Source of the DNA: JAQUSX01 sp035446985
GTDB taxonomy: Bacteria; Bacillota; Clostridia; Christensenellales; CAG-314
Length of the DNA stretch: 64,000 bases
NCBI GenBank assembly: GCA_035446985.1
Contig: DAOTGG010000001.1
Location: 1 to 64,000, forward strand
Reading direction: 5' to 3'
The notes under the pieces were generated by a model that was not told the DNA's origin, made no database searches, and saw only the letters and a program-made list of their open reading frames with translations. Shown one piece after another: positions 1 to 8,697 of the stretch (its first letter is position 1; every line of letters starts with the position of its first letter). The position numbers and the translations under genes are program-made.

Positions 1-2
1 CG

Positions 3-257
3 TTACTGGAAGTCAAACTCGTCACGGGGCGCACTCACCAGATAAGAGCGCATTTGGCTTATGAAAAACTTCCGATACTAGGCGACGGAAAATACGGAGT
101 GAACGCTATCAATAAAAAATACAAAGTTAATAAACAGCTTTTGGTTTGTTACAAAATAGCTTTCCATTTCGAGCAAAAATCGCCTTTGTATTACCTTGAC
201 AACAAAACTTTTACTTACGACGTGGATTTGTTTGATTTCATTCCTAATATAAAATAA
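3..257 (+). CDS. RluA-family pseudouridine synthase (C-terminal part)
   Basis: This is the 3' end of a gene that begins before the window; the frame is open from base 3. The visible 84 residues start with the conserved RluA/RluC/RluD motif VTGRTHQIRAHLAY, followed by the GDGKYG-like turn seen in the last third of the catalytic domain. The family converts uridine to pseudouridine in rRNA. The catalytic Asp motif lies upstream and cannot be seen, so the exact member (RluC, RluD or another) cannot be decided. The downstream gene starts 6 bp after the stop and is probably cotranscribed. Confidence 0.85.
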   Translation, partial: LLEVKLVTGRTHQIRAHLAYEKLPILGDGKYGVNAINKKYKVNKQLLVCYKIAFHFEQKSPLYYLDNKTFTYDVDLFDFIPNIK

Positions 258-263
258 AAAATT

Positions 264-1562
264 ATGCTAAAAATTATAGGCGCGCAAAAAAATTCGGTTG
301 CACGAAAATATAAAATTCCTTTTGGTCAGCTCGTTCGTTTTGACAATGAACCTGCTCGGGATATGCTGGACGTGGCATACTTTGAAAGTATGCCCGCTTT
401 TTCGGTTACGGTCTTAACTGATAAAGGCGAAATCACCGTAAATATAGAAAAAGACGCTGACCAGTCGCTGGGACTGATATTCGACGAAGACAGTTATCTC
501 ACTTCCCGTCATTGCAGAAACAAATGTATTTTTTGTTTTGTCGACCAGCTTCCGAAAGGCTTGCGGGAAACGCTGTATGTCAAAGACGACGACTGGCGAA
601 TGTCATTCGTATGCGGAAATTACGTTACGCTCACAAATATGTCTGATGAAGATATTGACCGCATTATTACGAAAAAATACAGTCCGCTTTACGTTTCCGT
701 TCACGCTACCGACAGCGAGCTGCGTAAACATATGCTCGGCAACAAAAAAGCGCAGGATATTATGCCGATATTGACAAAATTTGCTGACAACGGCATTACA
801 ATGAACACTCAAATAGTGCTTTGTCCAGCGGTTAACGACGGGCAAAATCTAGTGAAAACGTTAAACGATTTATATTCGCTTTATCCCGCGGTTAAGAGCG
901 TGGCAATCGTTCCTGTCGGTCTTACCAAGTTCCGTGACAACTTGCCTACGCTTCGTCCTTTTACCCGAGAAGAAGCAGAGCAAACCGTCAAAACGGTGGA
1001 AGAATTTTCTAAAAAGACCTTTAATCAAAACGGCGAAAACTTTGCTTATTGTTCGGATGAGTTTTATATTGACGCCGCGCTGCCTATGCCCGAATACGAC
1101 TATTACGGCGACTTTGACCAGATAGAAAACGGCGTGGGAATAGTGGCGCAAACGTGTTATTCTTTCCGTCAAGCGTTATCGCAGTCAAAGTCCGCAAAGA
1201 AAAAAAGTTTTACCTTGCTTTGCGGCGAATCGGCAGAAGTTTATATAAAAGAGCTTATAGGTGAAGCCGCAAAAGCCTTTCCCAACTTAAAAGCCGAAGT
1301 AATCGCGATTCACAACGACTTTTTCGGCGATACTATAACCGTTTCGGGACTTGTTACAGGCGGCGACATTATAAATCAGCTAAAGGACAAGCCTATCGGC
1401 GATTACGTTTTAATCCCCAACGTAATGTTGAGGGAGTTTCAAGACGTATTTTTGGACGGAGTAACGGTAAAACAGCTGGAAAAAGCGTTAAAACGCAAAA
1501 TTATCAAAATCACGGACGGCTACGACTTATGTCGACACGTCCTTAACGGAGAATATTTATGA
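264..1562 (+). CDS. DUF512 family radical SAM protein
   Basis: A 432-residue protein of the DUF512 (TIGR03279-type) family, which is found next to der in many Clostridia and whose biochemical role is not established. An N-terminal PDZ-like region of about 70 residues is followed by a cysteine cluster of radical-SAM spacing, CRNKCIFCF (C-x3-C-x2-C, near residues 83-90), then segments typical of the family (FVCGNYVTLTN and YVSVHAT). The cluster should bind a 4Fe-4S centre that cleaves S-adenosylmethionine; this is inferred from the family. Its stop overlaps the start of der by 4 bp, which implies translational coupling. Confidence 0.9.
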   Translation: MLKIIGAQKNSVARKYKIPFGQLVRFDNEPARDMLDVAYFESMPAFSVTVLTDKGEITVNIEKDADQSLGLIFDEDSYLTSRHCRNKCIFCFVDQLPKGLRETLYVKDDDWRMSFVCGNYVTLTNMSDEDIDRIITKKYSPLYVSVHATDSELRKHMLGNKKAQDIMPILTKFADNGITMNTQIVLCPAVNDGQNLVKTLNDLYSLYPAVKSVAIVPVGLTKFRDNLPTLRPFTREEAEQTVKTVEEFSKKTFNQNGENFAYCSDEFYIDAALPMPEYDYYGDFDQIENGVGIVAQTCYSFRQALSQSKSAKKKSFTLLCGESAEVYIKELIGEAAKAFPNLKAEVIAIHNDFFGDTITVSGLVTGGDIINQLKDKPIGDYVLIPNVMLREFQDVFLDGVTVKQLEKALKRKIIKITDGYDLCRHVLNGEYL

Positions 1563-2878
1563 AACCATTAGTGGCGATCGTCGGAAAACCCAACGTCGGC
1601 AAATCGACTTTTTTTAATAAGGTAGCGGGTAGCCGTATATCTATCGTACTCAACACCCCCGGCGTAACGCGCGACCGTATTTACGCGGACGCATATTGGC
1701 TTGGCAGAGAGTTTACGATGGTGGATACGGGCGGAATTCAGCTAAAATCCGACGACGAAATGCACTCTCATATTATAAAACAAGCGCAGTTGGCTATGGA
1801 CGTGGCTGACGTTATACTTTTTATCGTCGACGGCAAAAACGGTTTGACAGCCGACGACAGCGACGTTGCGCAGTTACTTAGAAAAACAAAAAAACCGACG
1901 ATACTTGTCGTAAACAAAATAGACGATTTTTCCGTTGTGGATTTATCGGACTTTTATTCACTCGGCATGGGCGAGCCTATACCCGTATCAGCCGAGCAAA
2001 AAAAGGGTATCGGCGACGTTTTGGACGAAGTCATTAGTTATTTCCCAGACATAGAAGAGCAGCAAAGCGAATCCGACGGCATAAAAGTCGCCGTTGTCGG
2101 CAAACCGAACGTAGGCAAGTCTTCGTTGGTTAACCGCCTTTTGGGTTACGACAGAGCTATAGTGTCGGGAGTGTCGGGAACAACCCGCGACGCAATTGAT
2201 ACCGAGATAGAAGCTAACGGCAAAAAATATACTCTTATCGATACCGCCGGCATACGCCGCCGCCGCTCTATAGAGGACGATTCGGTGGAAAGTTACAGCG
2301 TTATGCGCTCGCTTGCAGCAGTTCGTAGAGCGGACGTGTGCTTACTCGTATTAGACGCCGCGGAAGAAATTTCCGAGCAGGACGTGCGTTTGGCGGGTTA
2401 CGCTCACGAAGAAGGCAAGCCGTCGGTAATAGTATTGAATAAATGGGATTTAATCGAAAAAGACACTCACACCGTGGAAAATTACAACAAAAAACTTAAT
2501 GCCGACCTGGCTTTTATGGATTATTTTGTTTCCGTTACCGTTTCCGCTCTGTCGGGACAACGTGTGAATAAGCTGTGGGAGCTTATCGATTATGTATATG
2601 AAAAATCGACTTTCAGAGCCACCACAGGCATATTGAACGAAATCGTAGCCGACGCCGTAGCCGCTGTGGAACCGCCGTCACAAAATGGAAAACGGCTTAA
2701 AATCCGCTATTGCACACAGCCGTCAACCCAGCCGCCGACTTTCGTTTTGTTCGTTAATGACCCCAAAATAATGCATTTTTCATACAAACGCTATTTAACG
2801 AACTTTATCAGAAAAGCTTTCGACCTCAAAGGCACGCCGATACGGCTTGTAGTTCGCGGCAACGACGAAAAAGAATAA
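1559..2878 (+). CDS. der: Ribosome biogenesis GTPase Der (EngA)
   Basis: Der is a double GTPase needed for maturation of the 50S ribosomal subunit. The 439-residue length is usual. The first G domain has GKPNVGKST at residues 9-17 and a DTGGI switch; the second has the same P-loop near residue 180, a DTAGI switch and NKWD specificity motif. A KH-like domain fills the last 90 residues. The ATG overlaps the stop of the DUF512 gene (ATGA). A hairpin terminator follows about 70 bp downstream. Confidence 0.97.
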   Translation: MKPLVAIVGKPNVGKSTFFNKVAGSRISIVLNTPGVTRDRIYADAYWLGREFTMVDTGGIQLKSDDEMHSHIIKQAQLAMDVADVILFIVDGKNGLTADDSDVAQLLRKTKKPTILVVNKIDDFSVVDLSDFYSLGMGEPIPVSAEQKKGIGDVLDEVISYFPDIEEQQSESDGIKVAVVGKPNVGKSSLVNRLLGYDRAIVSGVSGTTRDAIDTEIEANGKKYTLIDTAGIRRRRSIEDDSVESYSVMRSLAAVRRADVCLLVLDAAEEISEQDVRLAGYAHEEGKPSVIVLNKWDLIEKDTHTVENYNKKLNADLAFMDYFVSVTVSALSGQRVNKLWELIDYVYEKSTFRATTGILNEIVADAVAAVEPPSQNGKRLKIRYCTQPSTQPPTFVLFVNDPKIMHFSYKRYLTNFIRKAFDLKGTPIRLVVRGNDEKE

Positions 2879-2945
2879 ATTAAACTTCTTTATTTAAAAA
2901 TTTCAAAATTACGTTAAAGAATAACAATAAAAAAATCTATATAAA

Positions 2946-2972
2946 AAACGCTCTAATTACGGAGCGTTTTTG
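2946..2972 (+). terminator. Intrinsic terminator after der
   Basis: An 8-bp stem (aaacgctc with gagcgttt, 8-nt loop) runs into a short T tract. It separates the der operon from spoIVA. Confidence 0.8.
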
Positions 2973-2973
2973 T

Positions 2974-3001
2974 TCTATCGTTTCGCTTAAATGCATAAAA
3001 T
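2974..3001 (+). promoter_or_regulatory. Possible sigma-E type promoter of spoIVA
   Basis: CATAAAAT at 2994-3001 matches 7 of 8 bases of the sigma-E -10 consensus CATACAAT. A weak TCTAT-like -35 lies about 15 bp upstream. spoIVA is sigma-E dependent in Bacillus subtilis, so the placement makes sense, but the -35 is poor. Confidence 0.3.
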
Positions 3002-3028
3002 TTACTAATTGTAAACGGAGGTAAATAA

Positions 3029-4498
3029 ATGCAACAGCAGTACGACATTTACGGCGATATCGCCCGTCGGACTAACGGTGATATTTATATAGGGGTAGTG
3101 GGACCCGTGCGTTCGGGAAAATCGACTTTTGTCACCGCTTTTATGGAAAAACTTGTGCTGCCCAATATCAAAAACAAGAACGTCAAAAAAAGGGCGGTGG
3201 ATGAATTACCGCAATCCGCCGAAGGCAAAACAATTATGACGACGCAGCCAAAGTTTGTTCCAAACGAGGCTGTGCAAATTTCCATTTCCGACAATATGGT
3301 TGTAAACGCGCGTCTTATTGACTGCGTGGGATATTTGATAGACGGGGCGATGGGGCACGAAGAAAACGAAAAAGCCCGCATGGTAAAAACGCCTTGGTCC
3401 GATTCGGTTATGCCATTTGAGCAGGCGGCGCAGATAGGCACGCAAAAAGTAGTGACGGAACACAGTAATATCGCGGTTGTAATCACGACGGATGGCAGTA
3501 TCACGGATATACCGCGCGCAAATTACGTTTCAGCTGAAGAAAGAGTGGTCGACGAGTTGAAAGAACTTGGAAAACCGTTCGTAGTCGTGCTTAATACTAA
3601 AAACCCGAAAAACGAGGAAACGGTTTCGCTCTGCGCGGCATTGCAGGAAAAATACGGCGTTTCGGTTCTGCCCGTAGACGTGTTGAACATAGAAGCGGAA
3701 GGACTTGAAAGTATACTCAAAAATGTTTTGGACGAATTCCCAGTCAAAAAACTCGTTTTCGGTATGCCAAAATGGATGCAGACTCTGCCCGCCGATAATT
3801 ATCTCATTACGAGCATTATCGAAAAAATAAAAGGCGGCTGCGGCGACGTATTAAAAATGAAAGACGCGCCCGCTTTACTTGAAAGCTTCAAACAAGATGA
3901 AAATCTCGAAGATCTGACGATTGACAAACTCAATATGGGCGACGGCGTAGCTAATTACCGCATAGAGCCGAAAGAGCATTTGTTTTATGAAGTCTTGTCC
4001 GCGGAAGCGGGTATGGACATCAGCGACCAGTTCGGGCTTATGAGTTTTGTTACAGGCTGCGCTTCGGCGAAAAAACATTACGAAGCTATGAAAGACGCTC
4101 TTGACGACGTCAACGCAATCGGTTACGGCGTAGTCGCGCCCAGTTTTTCCGAAATGACTTTGGAAGACCCCGAAATCGTAAAATCGGGCACCCGTTACGG
4201 AGTAAGACTCAAAGCCAGCGCGCCCAGTTTGCATATACTTAGAGTTGACGTCACAACCGAAGTCAATCCTATGGTAGGCAGCGAACAGCAAAGCCAGTAT
4301 CTGCTTTCAGAGTTCCAAAATAACCCGAAAGGCATCTGGGAAACCGACATTTTCGGAAAATCTTTGGCGAGCTTGGCAAAAGAAGGACTTTCGAGCAAAC
4401 TTAACGCGATGCCTTCCGACGCTCAAGAAAAACTCAGAAAAACCGTTGGTCGTATCGTAAACGAAGGAAAAGGCAGTCTTATTTGCATTTTGCTTTAA
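3029..4498 (+). CDS. spoIVA: Stage IV sporulation protein A (spore coat ATPase)
   Basis: SpoIVA is the cytoskeletal ATPase that polymerises on the outer forespore membrane and forms the basement layer of the spore coat. The 489-residue length agrees with the family (about 492). A Walker A motif GPVRSGKST lies at residues 25-33. The C-terminus ends in the short hydrophobic SLICILL sequence typical of SpoIVA. A strong ribosome binding site (CGGAGG) precedes the ATG. The gene stands alone between two terminators. It is direct evidence that the organism belongs to an endospore-forming lineage. The plsY and gpsA genes that often lie between der and spoIVA are absent. Confidence 0.97.
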   Translation: MQQQYDIYGDIARRTNGDIYIGVVGPVRSGKSTFVTAFMEKLVLPNIKNKNVKKRAVDELPQSAEGKTIMTTQPKFVPNEAVQISISDNMVVNARLIDCVGYLIDGAMGHEENEKARMVKTPWSDSVMPFEQAAQIGTQKVVTEHSNIAVVITTDGSITDIPRANYVSAEERVVDELKELGKPFVVVLNTKNPKNEETVSLCAALQEKYGVSVLPVDVLNIEAEGLESILKNVLDEFPVKKLVFGMPKWMQTLPADNYLITSIIEKIKGGCGDVLKMKDAPALLESFKQDENLEDLTIDKLNMGDGVANYRIEPKEHLFYEVLSAEAGMDISDQFGLMSFVTGCASAKKHYEAMKDALDDVNAIGYGVVAPSFSEMTLEDPEIVKSGTRYGVRLKASAPSLHILRVDVTTEVNPMVGSEQQSQYLLSEFQNNPKGIWETDIFGKSLASLAKEGLSSKLNAMPSDAQEKLRKTVGRIVNEGKGSLICILL

Positions 4499-4535
4499 AT
4501 CAAATCGTAATTAGATAAAATTAATAGAAAAGTAA

Positions 4536-4561
4536 AAAACGGCGATGACGCCGTTTTTTTG
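4536..4561 (+). terminator. Intrinsic terminator after spoIVA
   Basis: A GC-rich stem (aaacggcg / cgccgttt) with a four-base loop is followed by seven T residues, 40 bp after the spoIVA stop. Confidence 0.9.
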
Positions 4562-4600
4562 TTAATTCTTACGTTCAACTTGGCAATAATACGATTACTC

Positions 4601-4630
4601 TTGACAAATTCGATCCCAAAGTAATAGAAT
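4601..4630 (+). promoter_or_regulatory. Sigma-A promoter of the M-box/mgtE transcript
   Basis: A perfect -35 TTGACA at 4601-4606 and TAGAAT at 4625-4630 are separated by 18 bp. The predicted start near 4637 lies just before the first helix of the riboswitch. Confidence 0.7.
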
Positions 4631-4640
4631 AGTATAAAAT

Positions 4641-4796
4641 AAAATATCCGGTAGGTAAGGTTACCGCGGGGATAAGGGTTGCTGCCGCGAAAAAGTGGAG
4701 ACACTTTTAGAGGGTTAGCAGGTTGTGTCGAATTTCAAGGCATAGCCTAACGCAATTTCATCGCCCCGCGATACTAAAGCTTGTATGGAATGTATC
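4641..4796 (+). promoter_or_regulatory. M-box (ykoK) magnesium riboswitch
   Basis: The leader of mgtE has the conserved M-box blocks in order: a GGTAAGG core element (consensus GGTGAGGCT) at 4654-4660, the strand CGCGGGG (4665-4671), a GCTGCCG block near 4682, and CTAAAGCTT at 4774-4782. The CGCGGGG strand pairs perfectly over 7 bp with CCCCGCG at 4764-4770, matching the P2 helix of the B. subtilis ykoK leader. M-boxes sense Mg2+ and stop transcription of Mg2+ importers when it is plentiful. The terminator and mgtE directly downstream fit this. Confidence 0.88.
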
Positions 4797-4810
4797 AAAA
4801 GATGACTTTT

Positions 4811-4846
4811 CCTTACCGTTTTAGTTTTGCGGTAAGGATTTTTTTA
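4811..4846 (+). terminator. Riboswitch-controlled terminator before mgtE
   Basis: An 8-bp stem (CCTTACCG with CGGTAAGG) is followed by seven T residues, 31 bp before the mgtE start. Its left arm CCTTACC is also complementary to GGTAAGG at 4654-4660 in the M-box core, so it could pair there instead; that alternative is inference. This is the expected expression platform. Confidence 0.85.
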
Positions 4847-4877
4847 TAAAAATTTTGACAAAGAGAGGTGTAAGCGA

Positions 4878-6251
4878 ATGAACGAAAACAGCCAAACAAT
4901 TTTCGAACTTGCGGAACAGAAAAAATTTTTGGCATTAAAACCTATTTTAATGCAAATGGAGCCATATGATATCGCCGAAGCCTTATGGGATATGCCCGAC
5001 AAAGAATCTTTGGTCATATTCCGTCTGCTGCCAAAAGAACTTGCCGCCGAAACTTTTGTCGAGTTCGATAACGACCGTCAGCAATCGTGGATTTCCGCTT
5101 TTTCAGATAAAGAGTTAAAAGCCGTATTGGATGAGCTTTTCGTCGACGATACGGTAGATATTATAGAAGAAATGCCCGCCAATATCGTCAAACGTATTTT
5201 AAAGCAGTCCGACACCGAAACCCGTAAACAGATAAATGAAATATTAAAATACCCCGACGACAGCGCGGGAAGCTTGATGACGACCGAGTACGTTTCGCTG
5301 AAAAAAGATATGACGGTATTGGAAGCGTTTAACCGCATCAAAAAACTCGGTATCGACAGCGAAACGATATACACTTGTTACGTCACAGACGCGCAAAGAA
5401 AACTCATAGGCTACGTCACAATAAGAATGCTGCTTTTGTCCGATATGGACAAAAAAATCGCCGAGGTTATGGACGAAAACTGCGTTTACGTTAATACTTT
5501 GGACGACAAAGAGGACGTGGCGAAAAAGTTTTCAAATTACAACTTTGTCGCTATGCCGGTAGTGGACCAGGAGCAGCGTCTTGTCGGTATTATCACGGTA
5601 GACGACGCTATGGACGTAATGGAAGAGGAAGTCACCGAGGATATCCATTTGATGGGCGCGGTCGCTCCGATGGAAGACAGCTATCTTAAAACGAGCGTAG
5701 TCAAGCATTGGAGCAAGCGTATCGTGTGGCTGATATTTTTGATGGTGTCGGGCATTTTGACGGGATTAATTCTCACTCAATATGAAAGCGTTTTTGTCGC
5801 TTTGCCTTTGGTAGTGGCGTTTATACCGCGTCTTACGGGAACGGGCGGTAACTGCGGATCCCAAAGTAGCGCGCTTATTATCCGCGGACTCGCATTGGAC
5901 GAGATAGAACCGAGAGATATATTAAAAGTTATGTTAAAAGAACTGGGCATAGGCTCTCTTGCGGGCGTTACGCTCGCGATAGCTAACATTCCTATCATAT
6001 GGATTATGTACGGTAGGGATTTACCTGTAATGCAAGTGTGGTACCTGTGTCTCGCGTTCGGCTTGACGCTCATTGTGGTCGTAGTTATGGCAAATCTTTT
6101 GGGCAGCGCGCTGCCGATACTCGCTAAAAAAATAAAACTCGATCCCGCTTTGATGTCTTCACCTGTAATATCTCTCATTGTGGACGTTTTGTCGGTATTG
6201 ATTTACTTTGTCATAATTTCGCTTATCGTGCTTCCGGTACTACCCGTGTAA
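4878..6251 (+). CDS. mgtE: Magnesium transporter MgtE
   Basis: MgtE is a Mg2+-gated channel in the cytoplasmic membrane. The 457-residue protein shows the family order: a superhelical MgtE N domain (about 1-125), two CBS domains (about 130-255) and five membrane segments (about 285-457) with the conserved TGTGGNCGSQSS pore motif. The start is supported by AGAGAGGTG upstream. The M-box leader predicts induction at low Mg2+, in addition to the Mg2+ gating known for the protein itself. Confidence 0.97.
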   Translation: MNENSQTIFELAEQKKFLALKPILMQMEPYDIAEALWDMPDKESLVIFRLLPKELAAETFVEFDNDRQQSWISAFSDKELKAVLDELFVDDTVDIIEEMPANIVKRILKQSDTETRKQINEILKYPDDSAGSLMTTEYVSLKKDMTVLEAFNRIKKLGIDSETIYTCYVTDAQRKLIGYVTIRMLLLSDMDKKIAEVMDENCVYVNTLDDKEDVAKKFSNYNFVAMPVVDQEQRLVGIITVDDAMDVMEEEVTEDIHLMGAVAPMEDSYLKTSVVKHWSKRIVWLIFLMVSGILTGLILTQYESVFVALPLVVAFIPRLTGTGGNCGSQSSALIIRGLALDEIEPRDILKVMLKELGIGSLAGVTLAIANIPIIWIMYGRDLPVMQVWYLCLAFGLTLIVVVVMANLLGSALPILAKKIKLDPALMSSPVISLIVDVLSVLIYFVIISLIVLPVLPV

Positions 6252-6302
6252 CAAATTAGATTAAAATTTCATAAAATACACCAAAAACCGGAGGTATTTT
6301 TT

Positions 6303-6566
6303 TTGAAATTTGAAAACAAGCAACAGCTTATCGCCGCAATCAGAAAAGACATTATAGGCGAGCTTGAAGCAATAATCCAGTATACCGCCCACTTAAACGC
6401 AACCGACGAACCGCTTGCGAAAGCCGTATGGACGCAGATAAGAGACGAAGAAAGGGTACACGTCGGCGAACTATTAACATTGCTTACATATTATGAACCT
6501 AGCGAAATCGAAACGCTGGCTGCGGGCGAAAAAGAAGTCAAAGAAATAATGGAAACCATAAGGTAA
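6303..6566 (+). CDS. Half-ferritin resembling encapsulated ferritin
   Basis: An 87-residue, two-helix ferritin-like protein. Glu20, Glu50 and His53 have the same spacing (30 then 3) as the iron ligands Glu32, Glu62 and His65 of the encapsulated ferritin EncFtn, and RDEERVH resembles the EncFtn second-helix motif. Such half-ferritins assemble as dimers to build a di-iron ferroxidase site. No encapsulin shell gene lies nearby, and the C-terminus has no obvious encapsulin-targeting peptide. The start is a TTG, chosen because GGAGG lies 7 bp upstream. A rubrerythrin-like fragment is the alternative. Confidence 0.75.
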   Translation: MKFENKQQLIAAIRKDIIGELEAIIQYTAHLNATDEPLAKAVWTQIRDEERVHVGELLTLLTYYEPSEIETLAAGEKEVKEIMETIR

Positions 6567-6570
6567 CAAA

Positions 6571-6607
6571 AAAAGCAACCTTGTAATTAATTAAGGTTGC
6601 TTTTTTA
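6571..6607. terminator. Bidirectional terminator
   Basis: The stem AAGCAACCTT / AAGGTTGCTT with a ten-base AT loop is flanked by A and T tracts. It serves both the ferritin-like gene (+) and the convergent methyltransferase gene (-). Confidence 0.9.
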
Positions 6608-6640
6608 TTAAATTTTGTTAATTATTAAGTTTAACTTGAT

Positions 6641-7474
6641 TTATTCTTTTTCCGCAACCGCGCAAATAGTTTCGGATTCAACCGAGAAAGGTTTTCCGCA
6701 TACGTCGCCGTAAAAAACTATATTTGAAAAACCTCCTGAAAGTAATTCTTTGCCAAGCGTCTGTTCGCTGAAAATTTGATTCCAAATATTATAGCACTCG
6801 CATTCGTTTTGCGTCGCAACGATATATTGTTCGAGATAATTATCCGTTTCGGGATAAAGATAGTCGCTTTCTATTACAATGTGAGGCATAGAACGCCAAA
6901 ATCCGCTTTCTGTATATTCGATAGAACGTTTTTCGGTAAAATTACGAATTTGATTTTTGGTAAATCCGTCGAGAATCAATTTTCCGTCTTTTTTTAGAGC
7001 GTTAAATATTTTCGAGAGTAATTTTGCTCTTTTTTCAGGCGATAGTACTCCAAAATCGCAGTAAATCAAAGTGCAAAAATCGAATTCGTTTTCATAGTTA
7101 ATGTCCAGATAATCGCCGCAAATATATTTTATATTGTGATTTTTATCTGACGAGTTTTTTGTAGCGTATTCTATTGAGCGTTTGGAAAAATCTATTCCTG
7201 TAACGTCAAAGCCCATTGAAAAGAATTTTTCCGCATAAAGTCCCGGTCCGCAGCCTAAGTCAAGCAGTTTGTTTTCGCTTTGCGTGCGCATTTTCGCAAT
7301 CCATTCAGCGGAATTACTGATAAAATCGTGTTTTCTGGAAGCGGCATCGATATCAGGATTGAGGTGCGCGGCGAGCATTCCTTTTGAAATATGTTCATCG
7401 TTCCAAAAAGGCGCGGTGCTGTCGGCGTATGCCTGCGGTTTGGTTTTCAAATAATTTAAAATTTTTTCGTACAT
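6641..7474 (-). CDS. Class I SAM-dependent methyltransferase
   Basis: A 277-residue methyltransferase with a Rossmann fold. Motif I LLDLGCGPG lies near residue 95, followed by VTGIDFSKRSI (motif II acidic residue) and the YCDFGVL segment at the motif IV position. The N-terminal 80 residues (ISKGMLAAHLNPDIDAASR) resemble the cap seen in small-molecule methyltransferases of Firmicutes. The substrate cannot be told from sequence. It follows the lipoprotein gene by 10 bp on the same strand. Confidence 0.85.
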   Translation of the reverse strand: MYEKILNYLKTKPQAYADSTAPFWNDEHISKGMLAAHLNPDIDAASRKHDFISNSAEWIAKMRTQSENKLLDLGCGPGLYAEKFFSMGFDVTGIDFSKRSIEYATKNSSDKNHNIKYICGDYLDINYENEFDFCTLIYCDFGVLSPEKRAKLLSKIFNALKKDGKLILDGFTKNQIRNFTEKRSIEYTESGFWRSMPHIVIESDYLYPETDNYLEQYIVATQNECECYNIWNQIFSEQTLGKELLSGGFSNIVFYGDVCGKPFSVESETICAVAEKE

Positions 7475-7484
7475 AATTATTTTT

Positions 7485-7982
7485 TTAGAAACTCACGCCG
7501 TCCATATAAGAATGGGCTTTTTCCAAATTAAATAAAGAGAAAAATGTATAATATGTAACGCTTAAATACGCGCTGTCATTCTCAAAAAAACAGGTTAAAT
7601 ATTTGAAATCAAATCCCTCGGCAGAAGCTTCGTATACGATATAATAATAGTCGTCGTTTTGCTGTATTTGCGCGTCTGTGCCGTATAAATCCGTGATTAC
7701 AGCGGCGTATTCGGCTAAACTGCTTATCTCATAGCCGTAATTAGCAAGACTTTGTTTACTTTCGATTACGCCGCATAAATATTCTACGTCGTTAGTTAAA
7801 ACATAAGTCAAACCGGCCTCGTCGGCAGTTTCTTGGTCTTCACTAAAACCAAGCGGTAAAACTATTGAAAACTCGCCGTATGTAAAAGTTTCTGTCAAAA
7901 TCTCCTCGTCACCGCAAGCGGAAAACGCAAAGAGCAAAATAACGAATACCAAGCAAAGGGAAATGAGTTTTGTTTTTTTCAT
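7485..7982 (-). CDS. Putative lipoprotein of unknown function
   Basis: A 165-residue secreted protein that I do not recognise. The N-terminus has two lysines, a hydrophobic stretch of about 17 residues and a lipobox-like FSAC, so it should be processed at the cysteine and anchored to the membrane. The rest is acidic with alternating strands, reminiscent of small PsbP/DUF-type lipoproteins. The ATG at 7982 is preferred over one 15 bp upstream because a GGAGAA ribosome binding site fits it and gives a normal signal peptide. It sits between msrA and a methyltransferase on the same strand. Confidence 0.7.
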   Translation of the reverse strand: MKKTKLISLCLVFVILLFAFSACGDEEILTETFTYGEFSIVLPLGFSEDQETADEAGLTYVLTNDVEYLCGVIESKQSLANYGYEISSLAEYAAVITDLYGTDAQIQQNDDYYYIVYEASAEGFDFKYLTCFFENDSAYLSVTYYTFFSLFNLEKAHSYMDGVSF

Positions 7983-8000
7983 AATTTTCTCCAACATTTA

Positions 8001-8492
8001 TTATTTTTTTTCATTAGGTTTAATGAGTGAAAAATTAATATGGCAGTAGCCGTGGGGATTGGCGGTCAAATAATTTTGGTGATACTCTTCGGCGGTATAA
8101 AAGTTTCTCAGCGGAAGCAATTCGACGGCAAATTTTTCGCTATTGGAAATAACTGCAAAATATTCTTTAATTTTCTTTCCGTCCGCTTTATCAACATAAT
8201 AAACGCCTGTGCGATATTGATGACCGACGTCGCCGCCTTGACGATCGACGGAATAGGGGTCTACTATTCGCAAAAAGTGTTCGAGTATTTTTTCGAGAGC
8301 GATAGTTTTTTCGTCATAAACAACCTTGACGGTTTCCGCGTGGGAAGCCGTATGGTGCTTTAAATCCTCGTATTTCGGGTTTGCACTGTCGCCGTTGGCA
8401 TAGCCGACTTCGGTTTCAACTACGCCTTTAAGCCGTTTGTAATACTCTTGAACGCCCCAAAAACACCCCGCCGCAATATAAATAGTTTTCAT
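8001..8492 (-). CDS. msrA: Peptide-methionine (S)-S-oxide reductase MsrA
   Basis: MsrA repairs oxidised methionine (S-sulfoxide) in proteins. The catalytic motif GCFWG lies at residues 9-13, with Cys10 the nucleophile, followed by family motifs VGYANG, EVV-type turns, HQYRTGVY and AEEYHQNYL. The 163-residue length is typical of MsrA without a fused MsrB domain. AGGAGA precedes the ATG. A divergent regulator of the AraC family starts 205 bp away. Confidence 0.95.
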   Translation of the reverse strand: MKTIYIAAGCFWGVQEYYKRLKGVVETEVGYANGDSANPKYEDLKHHTASHAETVKVVYDEKTIALEKILEHFLRIVDPYSVDRQGGDVGHQYRTGVYYVDKADGKKIKEYFAVISNSEKFAVELLPLRNFYTAEEYHQNYLTANPHGYCHINFSLIKPNEKK

Positions 8493-8697
8493 AAACTTTC
8501 TCCTGAAAACAGAATAACATATTTAAACTTAATATTCAATAATAAAATTTGTATAAAATTAAAGTTACAAAAATTACTGATAAAGATTTTTTAAATTTTA
8601 TGATATAATAATTAAACTTGACACCACAGAGCAGGAAAAGTCAAGAAACGTAATTTGCAAACTGATATAATCATTGTCATACGGAAGGAGACTAGGA

